A stretch of 64,000 nucleotides of DNA from Desulfobulbus rhabdoformis. Its GTDB lineage: Bacteria > Desulfobacterota > Desulfobulbia > Desulfobulbales > Desulfobulbaceae. Below the pieces are notes generated by a model. That model worked only from the letters and a program-made list of their open reading frames with translations. It searched no databases and was not told where the DNA came from. This document shows, in pieces, positions 37,178 to 46,345 of this stretch. The position numbers and the translations under genes were made by a program. The stretch is from positions 1-64,000 of the forward strand of contig NZ_JAFFQA010000005.1 of the NCBI RefSeq assembly GCF_016919065.1. Reading direction: 5' to 3'. Within the stretch, counting starts at the first letter, position 1. Each line of letters opens with the position of its first letter.

Positions 37178-37529
37178 CGCCTTCCACCCGATTTTGATCG
37201 CTGGTAATTGCTAGCAGTGCACTCTGGACAGTTTCCAGACTATCAAATGAAAAATTGGGCCGGATGGTCACAACGATATCGCAACAGGAGGGGAACTGTG
37301 TGCGGTTACACCGAAAAACCTCGCGAACCAGTCGTTTGATTCGATTTCGACGCACCGCATTGCCGACCTTCCGTTGGACACTTATTCCCAATCGGTTCCA
37401 TGGAAGTGCATTTGCCAGTATGATAACGGCAAAGCCAGGACCACGATACCGTTTTCCGGCCCGATAGACGCACTGAAACTCCCCTGTTGTTCGTATAAGA
37501 TGTTTTTTGGGGAGTGTATTCCGATTCAA
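37164..37529 (-). CDS. rnpA: ribonuclease P protein component
   Basis: 121 residues. [50 protein letters not shown] (the RNR motif) and DIVVTIRP are typical. It is the protein cofactor of the RNase P ribozyme that trims tRNA 5' ends. The likely start is TTG 37529, five bases past the rpmH stop; there is no ATG near the N-terminus. It overlaps yidD by 14 bases. Confidence 0.95.
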   Translation of the reverse strand: MNRNTLPKKHLIRTTGEFQCVYRAGKRYRGPGFAVIILANALPWNRLGISVQRKVGNAVRRNRIKRLVREVFRCNRTQFPSCCDIVVTIRPNFSFDSLETVQSALLAITSDQNRVEGDVRR

Positions 37530-37534
37530 TCGAA

Positions 37535-37672
37535 TCAGGCAGCCAGCTGTTTGCGCCCTCTGGCACGTCTTCTGCGAATGACGGCCCGACCATTTTTAGT
37601 TTTCATACGTACGCGAAAGCCGTGGGAACGTGCGCGTTTGGTGTTGCTGGGCTGAAAGGTCATTTTGCTCAT
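37535..37672 (-). CDS. rpmH: 50S ribosomal protein L34
   Basis: 45 residues read from the minus strand: [20 protein letters not shown], then [22 protein letters not shown] and a short end. The TFQPSxxKRxRxHGFRxRM and RRRARGRK signature is L34. The basic protein is part of the large ribosomal subunit. It opens the rpmH-rnpA-yidD-yidC-jag-mnmE cluster. No dnaA is on its other side; mnmG is there, divergent. Confidence 0.96.
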   Translation of the reverse strand: MSKMTFQPSNTKRARSHGFRVRMKTKNGRAVIRRRRARGRKQLAA

Positions 37673-38104
37673 AATTGTTTTCCTTTATTGCAAATATTCG
37701 TGGATAAAACGGCAGATTTAAGCCCCTTTCTCCTCGTGTTTTTCACACTTTCCTGATAGGTTTTCCGGCCGAATGCGGCCTTGGAAGAATAGGGGAATGG
37801 GACAAAAGGCGGACAGCACTCCATCTTTTGCCTGTAAAAAGGAATCTATTCTAATCATAGAGAACCATTTCTGTCAAATTATTTCCATAAGACCGACATT
37901 TCAGGTATCCTGAACCAACAAAATGTGGCAGAAAGGGGGTCAATTTTTTCCTGGCTACCGTTTTTTTCTTTTGCATCTTTTTTTCTTCGTCACCCGCTGT
38001 TGCAAAAGATGCTGCCCAATGAGTAGTATGGCTTGCCCGATTTTCCGGCCCAGCTGAACAGACACTACCTTGAATTTTTTCAATCTGAGAGTTCTTTAGA
38101 TCGT
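37673..38104. other. divergent intergenic region rpmH-mnmG
   Basis: 432 bases, AT-rich in parts, with no gene. In many bacteria the origin lies beside rpmH or gidA/mnmG, so I looked for DnaA boxes. One near-match is present (TTATCCACG on the minus strand, 37699-37707), too little to call an origin. Promoters for both directions must be here; no confident -35/-10 pair was found. Confidence 0.45.
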
Positions 38105-39988
38105 ATGAATGAATTTGATATTGCCGTAATAGGCGCCGGGCATGCAGGCTGCGAAGCGGCATTGGCCGCTGCTCGCATGGGATGCCGCACACTGGTCTGC
38201 ATCATCAACGCAGATACCATTGGCGCCATGTCCTGCAACCCTGCCATCGGAGGACTCGCCAAGGGTCACCTCGTCAAAGAAATTGACGCGTTAGGTGGCG
38301 AGATGGCAAAATGCATTGATGCCACAGGCATTCAATTCAGGCGCCTCAACACGAGCAAAGGCCCTGCGGTTCGTTCATCTCGAGCCCAGGCCGATCGTTT
38401 GCTCTATCGGCTGCGCATGAAACAGGTCCTTGAAAATCAGCCCAATTTGTCTATTCGCCAGGCGATGGTCGATGAAATTCTGGTTAAAAACGGTCAAGTG
38501 GTTGGCCTGCGAACCTCTCTGGAAGAGGAGGTGAGTGTGGGTGCCATCGTGGTCGCCACGGGTACTTTTCTCAACGGCCTGATTCATGTTGGTTTAAAAA
38601 ATTTTCCCTCCGGGCGGATGGGAGATGAACCCTCCACCAAACTCGCCCAATGGTTCAAGGCCACAGGTTTTGCCGTTGGCCGCATGAAAACAGGCACAGT
38701 TCCCCGGCTGGATGGTAACACTATCGACTACTCAAGACTGGAGGCCCAATACAGCGACGATCCTCCGGCCATGTTTTCCTTTGAATCCGATGGCACGCCC
38801 TCCCTTGAGCAACGGCCCTGCTACATCACCTACACCAACGAACGGACCCATAACATCATTCGTGGTTCCATTGGCCAGTCTCCGATGTATGCCGGTATTA
38901 TTGAAGGGGTTGGAGCGCGTTACTGCCCTTCAATCGAAGATAAGGTCATGCGGTTTCCGGAAAAAATTCGTCATCAAATTTTCCTGGAGCCCGAAGGACT
39001 GGACACCATCGAGGTCTATCCAAACGGTATTCCCACAAGCCTGCCTCTGGCCACGCAAATTGCCATGGTTCACTCCATACCAGGCCTTGAAAAGGCGCGC
39101 ATCATTCGCCCCGGCTATGCAATCGAATACGACTATATAGACCCTCGTGAACTGAAACCGAGCCTGGAGACAAAAAAGGTGGCAGGCCTTTTTCTGGCTG
39201 GCCAGATCAACGGCACCTCAGGCTACGAAGAGGCTGCAGGCCAGGGACTGATGGCAGCCATTAACAGTGTTCGCTATGTACGCGATCAACCTCCGGTTAT
39301 CCTTGACCGTTCCCAGGCATATTTGGGCGTGCTGATCGACGATCTGGTTACCCTTGGCACCAAAGAGCCCTACCGTCTTTTCACCTCGCGTGCCGAGTAT
39401 CGGCTCCTGCTTCGGGAAGACAATGCCGATATTCGTCTGCGCCATATCGGCTATGAGATTGGTCTTGTCGACGAAGTATGCTGGCAAAACTTTCAGAAGA
39501 AAGCTGCCTGCATGGAGGCAACCATTAAAAAACTCCATGAAATCCGAATCAAACCACTTCCCGAGGTGAACGAGTTCCTCAGACGCCATGATTCAACACC
39601 TCTGTCCCAGGCTGTCAGCTTTGCCGATCTTTTACGGCGACCAGAGATTTCACTGATCGCTCTTATCGAGCTTGATCAGCTTGTCAATCAAGGGGCTATT
39701 TTCAACGAAGAGGCACAATCCTATCAGGACGAGATCGGATTGCAGGTGAAATACGAGGGCTATATCAAACGGCAGGAGGAGCAGATCGCACGCTTCAAAA
39801 AACTTGAACGGATCGAACTTCCCGAAGACCTTGTGTATAAGGGACTTCCAGGACTTTCCAATGAAGTCGTCGAAAAGTTAACCAAGGTGCAGCCACGTTC
39901 CCTGGGCCAGGCATCGCGTATATCGGGTGTCACCCCCGCAGCTCTGTCAGTTCTCCAGATTCACCTCAAAAGGCTCGGACACCTTTAA
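38105..39988 (+). CDS. mnmG: tRNA uridine-34 carboxymethylaminomethyl synthesis enzyme MnmG
   Basis: 627 residues, the normal size. FAD loop [22 protein letters not shown] at the N-terminus, then [26 protein letters not shown] and [33 protein letters not shown] [12 protein letters not shown], and [18 protein letters not shown]. The helical C-terminus binds MnmE. The ATG at 38105 fits the family start; the frame from 38033 does not. Its partner MnmE is encoded 4 kb away on the other strand. Confidence 0.97.
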   Translation: MNEFDIAVIGAGHAGCEAALAAARMGCRTLVCIINADTIGAMSCNPAIGGLAKGHLVKEIDALGGEMAKCIDATGIQFRRLNTSKGPAVRSSRAQADRLLYRLRMKQVLENQPNLSIRQAMVDEILVKNGQVVGLRTSLEEEVSVGAIVVATGTFLNGLIHVGLKNFPSGRMGDEPSTKLAQWFKATGFAVGRMKTGTVPRLDGNTIDYSRLEAQYSDDPPAMFSFESDGTPSLEQRPCYITYTNERTHNIIRGSIGQSPMYAGIIEGVGARYCPSIEDKVMRFPEKIRHQIFLEPEGLDTIEVYPNGIPTSLPLATQIAMVHSIPGLEKARIIRPGYAIEYDYIDPRELKPSLETKKVAGLFLAGQINGTSGYEEAAGQGLMAAINSVRYVRDQPPVILDRSQAYLGVLIDDLVTLGTKEPYRLFTSRAEYRLLLREDNADIRLRHIGYEIGLVDEVCWQNFQKKAACMEATIKKLHEIRIKPLPEVNEFLRRHDSTPLSQAVSFADLLRRPEISLIALIELDQLVNQGAIFNEEAQSYQDEIGLQVKYEGYIKRQEEQIARFKKLERIELPEDLVYKGLPGLSNEVVEKLTKVQPRSLGQASRISGVTPAALSVLQIHLKRLGHL

Positions 39989-40000
39989 GGTACAGCTCTT

Positions 40001-40804
40001 ATGCTCGAATACCCCCAGATAGACCCGATTCTGCTTTCCATTGGCCCGCTGGCTATTCGCTGGTACGGGCTCATGTATGTCATTGGATTTGCTGCTGCCT
40101 ATTGGTTGGTGCTTATTCAGGCACGACGTTTTAGCTGGAAGCAACTCCTCAGCCATATGGACAACCTCAACCTGGCCCTTATCCTTGGCGTTATCCTCGG
40201 TGGGCGGCTGGGGTATGTTATCTTTTATAATCCGCTTTATTATCTGCACCATCCTGGGGAGATACTTGCCACCTGGTCTGGCGGCATGTCGTTTCATGGC
40301 GGCTGTATAGGGGTAGTGCTGGCGGGATTCTGGTATTGCAGAAAACGAAAACTTGATTTCTGGAAGGCCGCCGATCTCTACGTGGCAACGGTTCCTGTGG
40401 GGCTTTTTTGGGGCCGCATTGGTAACTTCATCAACGGTGAACTTTATGGACGGGTTACCTCTGTTCCCTGGGCCATGGTCTTTCCTGATGGAGGCTCCCT
40501 CCCCCGGCATCCTTCGCAACTCTACGAGGCCTTCCTGGAAGGTATTGTGCTTTTTCTCCTTCTATGGAGTCTTAAGGCACGCCCCTGGAACAAAAGCCTG
40601 AAGAACTGGCCTCATGGCACTCTTCTCGCTCTCTTTCTCTGCGGTTACGGATGCTGCCGTTTTCTCGTGGAATTTTTTCGGGAACCTGACGCTCAACTGG
40701 GTTTTATCCTCATGCACCTGTCCATGGGACAACTCCTCAGCAGCTTCATGATTCTGGCGGGGGGAATACTCTATATTGGTCGGAAACGAGCAGCTACACG
40801 CTGA
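40001..40804 (+). CDS. lgt: prolipoprotein diacylglyceryl transferase
   Basis: 267 residues with about seven membrane segments. The Lgt hallmarks are RWYGLMYVIGF (20-30), WSGGMSFHGG (92-101, His99) and the signature GRIGNFINGELYGR (138-151), then CGYGCCRFLVEFFREPD. It moves diacylglycerol to the Cys of prolipoproteins, step one in lipoprotein maturation. It starts 12 bases after mnmG and is likely co-transcribed. Confidence 0.96.
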   Translation: MLEYPQIDPILLSIGPLAIRWYGLMYVIGFAAAYWLVLIQARRFSWKQLLSHMDNLNLALILGVILGGRLGYVIFYNPLYYLHHPGEILATWSGGMSFHGGCIGVVLAGFWYCRKRKLDFWKAADLYVATVPVGLFWGRIGNFINGELYGRVTSVPWAMVFPDGGSLPRHPSQLYEAFLEGIVLFLLLWSLKARPWNKSLKNWPHGTLLALFLCGYGCCRFLVEFFREPDAQLGFILMHLSMGQLLSSFMILAGGILYIGRKRAATR

Positions 40805-40858
40805 ACCTGCTGCAGTTGATCGTTTCCGACCACAAACAACTCGAACTATTTGTTGGAT

Positions 40859-41131
40859 TTATTGCACTTTCCCTGACAAGTCTTTACCTGGCCGAAACTT
40901 CACCACCCGTCGTGAAGGAATGGGAACAGTCTCACCTGTCTTGGGATTTCTCCCCATGCGTGGCGCACGATCCACAACCGAAAAACTCCCAAACCCCACC
41001 AAGGTCACTCGCTTCCCTTCTTTCATCGCAGTTGACAAGGTGGCCAAAAGGCCATTGAGTCCCCTTTCAGCCGCAATTTTACTGATTTGTGCTGATTGGG
41101 CGATGGATTCAATGAGATCATTTTTATTCAT
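40859..41131 (-). CDS. HU-family DNA-binding protein
   Basis: 90 residues. MNKNDLIESIAQSAQISKIAAERGLNGLL begins the helical dimer core; GKRVTLVGFGSFSVVDRAPRMGRNPKTGETVPIPSRRVVKFRPGKDL is the HU signature with the DNA-gripping arm and the RNPKTG tip. It is a small nucleoid protein that bends DNA. HU rather than IHF is favoured by the sequence. A GAGGGG site precedes the ATG. It is a single gene. Confidence 0.95.
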   Translation of the reverse strand: MNKNDLIESIAQSAQISKIAAERGLNGLLATLSTAMKEGKRVTLVGFGSFSVVDRAPRMGRNPKTGETVPIPSRRVVKFRPGKDLSGKVQ

Positions 41132-41243
41132 AGCTTCCCCTCACTTTCATTGGCATAAATTAACCTGCAGCCAGTAAATACAGACTGCCCAACACGGAAT
41201 AATCCAATAAACAGCAAGGAAACAAAAATAACAATTGTCGGCC

Positions 41244-41265
41244 TTACCTATGCAACCTTAGGTAA
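41244..41265. promoter_or_regulatory. inverted repeat upstream of HU gene
   Basis: TTACCTA (41244-41250) and TAGGTAA (41259-41265) form a 7-bp inverted repeat 113 bases ahead of the HU start, with a further CTTACGCAA half-copy next to it. Its place fits an operator. There is no T-run to make it a terminator for the regulator gene. Confidence 0.35.
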
Positions 41266-41356
41266 TCTTACGCAATCATTAAAATTTCCCTTAATAAATC
41301 AAGGCTTTTAAAAGGAGGGAAACAACAGGAGGGATTCAGAGAAAAACGTTTTTTTT

Positions 41357-42010
41357 TTACTTTGGAAGAATAAACGAGTTGCGCACGACATAGTTGACAA
41401 GGTCCACTGTATTTTTCATTTGAAATTTTTTCAGCAAACTTGCTCGATGATGGTCAATAGTTCGAGGGCTGAGGTCGAGCATTTTGCCAATGGCTTTACT
41501 GGAATGTCCTTGCACAACCAGTTCCAGCACCTGCTTTTCTCGATCACTGAGAACGACCAGAGGAACTTTTCCCTGGTTACGAAAGGCATGCATGACCTCA
41601 TCGGTTACATCGGCCGACAATCGAGGTGAGATGTATGACTTCCCCTCACGAATGGTTTGAATGGCGCAGAGCAGTTCTGACTCGGAATCTTCCTTCATCA
41701 GGTAGCCATGGGCACCAGAAGAGATAGCCTGATAAAAATACTGGGAGTTGGTGTGCATGGTCAGCATGAGGATACCAATATCAGGACGAATTTTTCGTAT
41801 GTCCTCCATGGCCTCAAGGCCGTTCAGGTGGGGCATGGCAATATCGAGAATAACCATTTCAGCCGAAGTGAGACGCAAAAAATCCAGGAGTTCGAGCCCA
41901 TTACTTGCCTCGCCCACAATGCGCAAGGAGGGTTCACGGGCAATAATCGTCTTCAGTCCCTGGCGTATCAGTGTATGATCATCGGCAATGACTATTGTGT
42001 ATGGTTTCAT
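41357..42010 (-). CDS. NarL/FixJ-type response regulator
   Basis: 217 residues. The receiver domain (1-125) has DD at 10-11, the phospho-acceptor Asp56 in VILDIAMP, Thr in MLTMHT and Lys in YLMKED. A LuxR-type HTH (about 150-212) reads LSDREKQVLELVVQGHSSKAIGKMLDLSPRTIDHHRASLLKKF. It would bind DNA as a dimer once phosphorylated. No histidine kinase gene is near, so it is an orphan here. It starts 22 bases after the Nth-Xth gene on the same strand and may share its transcript, which would be unusual. Confidence 0.93.
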   Translation of the reverse strand: MKPYTIVIADDHTLIRQGLKTIIAREPSLRIVGEASNGLELLDFLRLTSAEMVILDIAMPHLNGLEAMEDIRKIRPDIGILMLTMHTNSQYFYQAISSGAHGYLMKEDSESELLCAIQTIREGKSYISPRLSADVTDEVMHAFRNQGKVPLVVLSDREKQVLELVVQGHSSKAIGKMLDLSPRTIDHHRASLLKKFQMKNTVDLVNYVVRNSFILPK

Positions 42011-42032
42011 GCCTTTCTACTCGTGCTCGTTC

Positions 42033-43472
42033 TCAACGAAAAAGGATGGATACCGGACAATGATCAGAGCCGGTAATCTCACTGTGGATGGCTGCATCAA
42101 TAATTCTTGAACGACTGGCTTGGTCAACCAGAAAGTAATCAATCCTCCAGCCAATATTTTTCGCCCTGGCATTAAACCGATAACTCCACCAGCTATACTG
42201 TCCAGGATCCTGATTAAATTCCCGAAAAGTATCTACATACCCTCCAGCAACGACCTCGTCCATCCAGGTCCGCTCTTCTGCAGAAAAGCCAGGGTTCTTC
42301 ATATTTGACTTTGGGTTGGCCAGATCTATTTCCTTATGGGCAACATTAAGATCACCACAAACAAGGACAGTTTTCTGACTTTTGAGCGAATCCATATAAT
42401 CGAGCAAGGCCTGGTTAAATTCTTTTTTAAAACCAATTCGTTTTAACTCAGGCTGCGCATTGGGCGAATAGACATTGACCAGAAAAAAATCAGCAAATTC
42501 AACTGTAAGAACGCGCCCTTCGTCATCAAAAGATGGCTGATCAAGGCCATAGGAAACATGCAGCGGTGCTTGCTTACAAAACACGGCTGTTCCCGAGTAG
42601 CCTTTCTTCTGCGCTGGAAACCAGTAGGGTTGATAGCCAGCCAATTCACGGACTTCTTCGGGTACCTGCTCAGGAAGCGCCTTAATTTCCTGCAACGCCA
42701 ATATATCAGGCTGTAACCTGCCCACGGAATCGACAAAACCGTTTTTAATTGCCGCACGCAAGCCATTCACATTCCAGGAGACAAAACGTAATCCTGTCTT
42801 GTTTTGCTTTTCTTCCTTCACCTGCCGTGGGATTACCCCAAGTTGCGGACAGAGATCGGCCAGAACGCATTGATCGCAATGGGGACGCTGGGGCCTACAG
42901 GTTCCCTGGCCAAAGGCAACGAGAAGACCGTTGATACGAATCCAATATTTCTCCGGCAGTTTCTCCCTGAGAGCCATCTCTGTTTGCAGGGGGGTCTTGG
43001 TCTGCACATATCCCCAAATATTCATGATACGGTGAACATGAGTATCCACACAGATGGCAGGCTTATTAAAGGCCACTGCAACGACAAGGTTTGCTGTTTT
43101 TCTACCAACACCAGGGAGCTTGAGCAAGGGGTCTATGGCATCCGGGACTTGCCCGGAAAATTTTTCCAGCAGGACCGAGGGAAGTTCGTAGAGATATCTG
43201 GCCTTATTTCGAAAAAAACCGACTGGATAGATGAGTTTTTCAAGCTCGTCTATCGTGAGCTGGTTCAATTCCTCGGGTGTTTGGACACGCTGAAAGAGCC
43301 GCCGTGCCGCTGCAGCGGTGACCTCATCTTTGGTGCGGGCCGAAAGGATTGTTGCGACCAGCACCTTAAAGGGATCCTTGGTTTGCGTTGCAATCAAATC
43401 AACCACAGGTACCTGGTAGGTGCTCACCTCTTTTTCCAGGCGTAGGATGATTTCGTCAATGGAGAAGCCCAT
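42033..43472 (-). CDS. endonuclease III-exonuclease III fusion protein
   Basis: 479 residues in one frame. Residues 1-212 are a complete endonuclease III: helix-hairpin-helix LPGVGRKTAN (119-128) with catalytic Lys125, VDTH with Asp143, and the 4Fe-4S site Cys192-x6-Cys199-x2-Cys202-x5-Cys208. A 15-residue charged linker follows. Residues 227-479 are a complete exonuclease III/ExoA AP endonuclease: SWNVNG (Asn234), LQEIK (Glu262), YSPNAQ (Tyr335), GDLNVAH (Asp374, Asn376), RIDYF (Asp445) and GSDHCPV (His471). All known active residues are present. The chain could remove oxidised pyrimidines and then cut or trim the abasic product. The two are separate proteins in E. coli (211 and 268 residues). 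The ribosome site is AGAGGTGAG. The linker is read through without stop or frameshift. Confidence 0.93.
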   Translation of the reverse strand: MGFSIDEIILRLEKEVSTYQVPVVDLIATQTKDPFKVLVATILSARTKDEVTAAAARRLFQRVQTPEELNQLTIDELEKLIYPVGFFRNKARYLYELPSVLLEKFSGQVPDAIDPLLKLPGVGRKTANLVVAVAFNKPAICVDTHVHRIMNIWGYVQTKTPLQTEMALREKLPEKYWIRINGLLVAFGQGTCRPQRPHCDQCVLADLCPQLGVIPRQVKEEKQNKTGLRFVSWNVNGLRAAIKNGFVDSVGRLQPDILALQEIKALPEQVPEEVRELAGYQPYWFPAQKKGYSGTAVFCKQAPLHVSYGLDQPSFDDEGRVLTVEFADFFLVNVYSPNAQPELKRIGFKKEFNQALLDYMDSLKSQKTVLVCGDLNVAHKEIDLANPKSNMKNPGFSAEERTWMDEVVAGGYVDTFREFNQDPGQYSWWSYRFNARAKNIGWRIDYFLVDQASRSRIIDAAIHSEITGSDHCPVSILFR

Positions 43473-43578
43473 CTCACCTCTTACAATAACGCGGCATAAC
43501 CGCTGGAAAAATGCTTGAATTTCAACGGTATAATTATCACAATATCACAGATTGACGCAAATGTTTTATGCCTACCCC

Positions 43579-43619
43579 AAAAAAAACGCCTGTTTTTCCA
43601 TGGAGGAAGAACAGGCGTT
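43579..43619 (-). terminator. terminator of carbonic anhydrase gene
   Basis: AACGCCTGTT (43585-43594) pairs with AACAGGCGTT (43610-43619), with extra pairing inside the loop. The A-run at 43579-43586 gives the U-run on the minus strand. It is 22 bases past the stop. Confidence 0.85.
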
Positions 43620-43641
43620 ACGATCAGAATATAGACAAGAT

Positions 43642-44235
43642 TCAGCTGAGCAGAGTGACCTCACCGGTCTCAAGGTCATAGTACGTGGCGACAACAAGCA
43701 CCCGCCCCTCCTCAACTAAATCAGAAACGATGGGCTCGGATTCGGCAATTTTTTGGGCTGTGGAAACGGCAAGTGCTTTTGCAGCGTTATCGGTCCAATC
43801 GCCCGCAAGGCCTTTGGTTCTTTTTAAAGCTGCATCGATTGAAGGTGTGAGGCTGGCTATATGGCCACTGAGTTTCACTCCCTGGGCGACAGCACTGACC
43901 GCGCCGCAGGACGAATGCCCCATGACCATGACAAGCGGGGTGTGCAGGTGGGCAACGGCATATTCGATGCTGCCCAGAATCTGGTCGTTGATGATGTTTC
44001 CGGCAACACGGACGACAAATACATCCCCGAGCCCCTGGTCAAAGACATCGACCGGAGGTACCCGACTATCAGCACAGGTTAAAATAACTGCTATTGGATC
44101 CTGACCGTTTACGAGACCTCGCCTTGATTCCTCACAATGGTTGGGATGTTCTAATTTTCCGCTTATAAAGCGTTTGTTACCGTCAAGAAGTCGCTGCAGG
44201 GCCTCTTTGCCTGTCAGCTTAATTTTCGATTGCAT
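43642..44235 (-). CDS. beta-class carbonic anhydrase
   Basis: 197 residues from ATG 44235, which has a GAGG site; a TTG two codons upstream is less likely. Zinc ligands are in LTCADSRV (Cys54, Asp56, Arg58) and GHSSCGAV (His107, Cys110). RVAGNII and GSIEYAV are also typical. It interconverts CO2 and bicarbonate, useful for an anaerobe that fixes or releases CO2. There is no signal peptide, so it is cytoplasmic. It is a single gene with its own terminator. Confidence 0.95.
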   Translation of the reverse strand: MQSKIKLTGKEALQRLLDGNKRFISGKLEHPNHCEESRRGLVNGQDPIAVILTCADSRVPPVDVFDQGLGDVFVVRVAGNIINDQILGSIEYAVAHLHTPLVMVMGHSSCGAVSAVAQGVKLSGHIASLTPSIDAALKRTKGLAGDWTDNAAKALAVSTAQKIAESEPIVSDLVEEGRVLVVATYYDLETGEVTLLS

Positions 44236-44439
44236 GTCCAAGTCCTCGTAGTGGTCAGATCATTTGCTCTTTAAAAACGATACATTCGGCCATCAGGGCT
44301 TTTTCACACTTTATTGCAATGAACAAAGTGCGAAATGATATCAGCAAAAATGAAATATAGCCACAGAAAAAGTGAACAAAGCTGAAAACAGTTAGAATTT
44401 CGTTAGCAGCGTCTCTGCTTCAGGTCTGACGGTACCCGC

Positions 44440-45306
44440 TTATTTAGGACGATTTACATAATAATCCTGCTGGTATTCGTAATAGCCAAAAACCTTATAA
44501 TCAAGGACAGTTGCCTTGTAGGCGTTAAAGACCACTCCAAGGATTTTTTCTCTTCCAATGGTGTCTGCAAGCGCTTTAACATATTCACGACGAGAAGCGC
44601 CATAACGTACCACAAGAACGACACCATCCACATGCTGCGCAAGTACGGCTGTTTCGCTGGCAGCATGAAGCGGGGGACTATCGAGCAAAACAATCCGATC
44701 ATCATAGCGCCGACTGATTTCTTCGACCAGACCAACCATCGATGCAGAACTCAGTAATTCAGCTGGGTTTATCGAGTGAGCCCCCGCCTGAAGAACTGAG
44801 AGTTTATCCACACCTGAAGGAACGAGCAGCTCGGAGAGTTGTTTTTTTTGTTGAAGATAGTCAGAGAGGCCTGCCCTATTTTCCAGACCAAAAAGGTCAT
44901 GCTGAGTTGGCCGACGGAGATCACAATCCACCAGGAGGCAGTAGTTATCCATTCCCTGGGCAAGGGAAATACCAAGATTTGCACAGATAAAGCTTTTCCC
45001 CTCACCGGGGGCGGCACTGGTCACAAGTATGCTGCGAGGTATAGGCCCACTGCTAGGAAAGAGAATCCGAGTCCGCAGTGCGCGAATACTCTCAGCCACC
45101 GGACCTGTGGTCGCCGTCGCCAGGGAGAGACGCTCATCCCATACTCCAGGGGCAGTGCGTGCTTTTTCAGGGGGGGCCGGCTCACTCTCTCCTTTGCTTG
45201 TCGCTTCAGTTATGTCCATTTTCGGCAACTGTTGCGCGACTACATTTTCCTGAACAGAATCTTTAGACTCTCCGGCCCTTTTCAGGGCATCAAACACCTT
45301 TCCCAC
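44440..45306 (-). CDS. bacterial tyrosine kinase of exopolysaccharide system (CpsD/CapB/XrtA type)
   Basis: 288 residues. It starts with GTG 45306 behind AGGAG. Residues 1-60 are a charged linker. The BY-kinase domain has SAAPGEGKSF (Walker A, about 97-106), VDCDLRRP (Walker A', 126-133) and IVLLDSPP (Walker B). The C-terminus DYKVFGYYEYQQDYYVNRPK has six tyrosines, the autophosphorylation cluster. These kinases, with a Wzz-like membrane partner, control export and length of polysaccharides. Both partners are encoded upstream in the same run. Confidence 0.92.
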   Translation of the reverse strand: MGKVFDALKRAGESKDSVQENVVAQQLPKMDITEATSKGESEPAPPEKARTAPGVWDERLSLATATTGPVAESIRALRTRILFPSSGPIPRSILVTSAAPGEGKSFICANLGISLAQGMDNYCLLVDCDLRRPTQHDLFGLENRAGLSDYLQQKKQLSELLVPSGVDKLSVLQAGAHSINPAELLSSASMVGLVEEISRRYDDRIVLLDSPPLHAASETAVLAQHVDGVVLVVRYGASRREYVKALADTIGREKILGVVFNAYKATVLDYKVFGYYEYQQDYYVNRPK

Positions 45307-45365
45307 TCGCGACTCCTATGCGCTATACGTCGATGTCTTTTTATACCCAAGCTCAACTGGACAGC

Positions 45366-46292
45366 TTATTTGAAATATTGCCACCAGACCGCAGCGCCGA
45401 CAGATCCCGACACTAGAAAGACTGCAAAAATAATCCACAACCATGGTTTGCATGAGGACGGTTTTGCACCCGGAAGAGGCGCACCTTCACCGGGAAAATG
45501 AAGATCATCCACACTTTCTTCAATTAATTCCGGACCGATTGTCGGTTTGTTCTCCGCAAACCCTGAAAGCATCGCGTGATCACAGATAATGTTGATAAGT
45601 CTTGGCGTGCCCTGGCTCACTTTATGTATAAGTGCGATGGCTTCCTCAGAAAAAAGGTTAAAATGGCGGGCTCCGGCTTGACGCAGTCGAAAAATGATAT
45701 ACTGCCGGGTTTCTTCAAGGGAAAACCGACTAAGGTGAAATCGAAGCCCGATACGCTGACGAAGCGGCAACAGCCTATCATCACTCATAATCTCGTTGAG
45801 TTCGGGTTGACCGACTAAGAAAATGGAAAGAACGTCCTGCCCTTTTTCCTCAAGATTTGAGAGAAGACGAATTTCTTCAAGGAGATCGACTGGCAAAACA
45901 TGAGCTTCATCGAAGATGAGCAGCACCCGCTCTCCGTTTTCATGACAGGCTTTAAGCATTTTGCCAAATTCAATCAAAAAGAGGGCTTTGTTCCCATCCC
46001 AGGGCAGCCCCAGTTGCTGGGATAAGAATGAAAAAAACTCGTCCCGGTAAAGTATGGGATTATTCAACACACTCACATGGACATCCTGTTCTAAACTGGA
46101 CACCAGTGCCTGCAAGAGGGTTGTTTTTCCGGAACCGACATCAGCGGTTAAAACCAGAAAACATTTTTTGCTTAAAACCCCGTATTTGAGGATCGCAAGC
46201 CCTTCCTGGTGCGTCTCACTCATAAAAACGGTTTTAGGATCAGGAGTGAGACTAAAGGGTTTTTTAGAAAGTCCGTAATACTTTGTATACAT
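45366..46292 (-). CDS. ExeA/GspA-like AAA ATPase of exopolysaccharide locus
   Basis: 308 residues. The N-terminus YYGLSKKPFSLTPDPKTVFMSETHQEGLAILKYGV is shared by ExeA and XrtA-linked ATPases. Walker A TADVGSGKTTLL (49-60), Walker B VLLIFDEAH (about 122-130), and FLVGQPELNEIM, LRQRIGLRFHL follow. One membrane segment near the C-terminus (about 283-303) anchors it with a short outside tail. In exosortase/PEP-CTERM polysaccharide loci this gene lies between the Wzz-like gene and the tyrosine kinase, just as here. Its exact role there is not known. Confidence 0.88.
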   Translation of the reverse strand: MYTKYYGLSKKPFSLTPDPKTVFMSETHQEGLAILKYGVLSKKCFLVLTADVGSGKTTLLQALVSSLEQDVHVSVLNNPILYRDEFFSFLSQQLGLPWDGNKALFLIEFGKMLKACHENGERVLLIFDEAHVLPVDLLEEIRLLSNLEEKGQDVLSIFLVGQPELNEIMSDDRLLPLRQRIGLRFHLSRFSLEETRQYIIFRLRQAGARHFNLFSEEAIALIHKVSQGTPRLINIICDHAMLSGFAENKPTIGPELIEESVDDLHFPGEGAPLPGAKPSSCKPWLWIIFAVFLVSGSVGAAVWWQYFK

Positions 46293-46345
46293 ATAGTTTT
46301 CTACTCAAGCTGAAGTCAGGTCCCGTGGTTTGCATTACCTAAGGG

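Noticed and set aside
37673..38104. Replication origin beside rpmH/mnmG
   Set aside because: Only one near-match DnaA box (37699-37707); no box cluster, no dnaA or dnaN.
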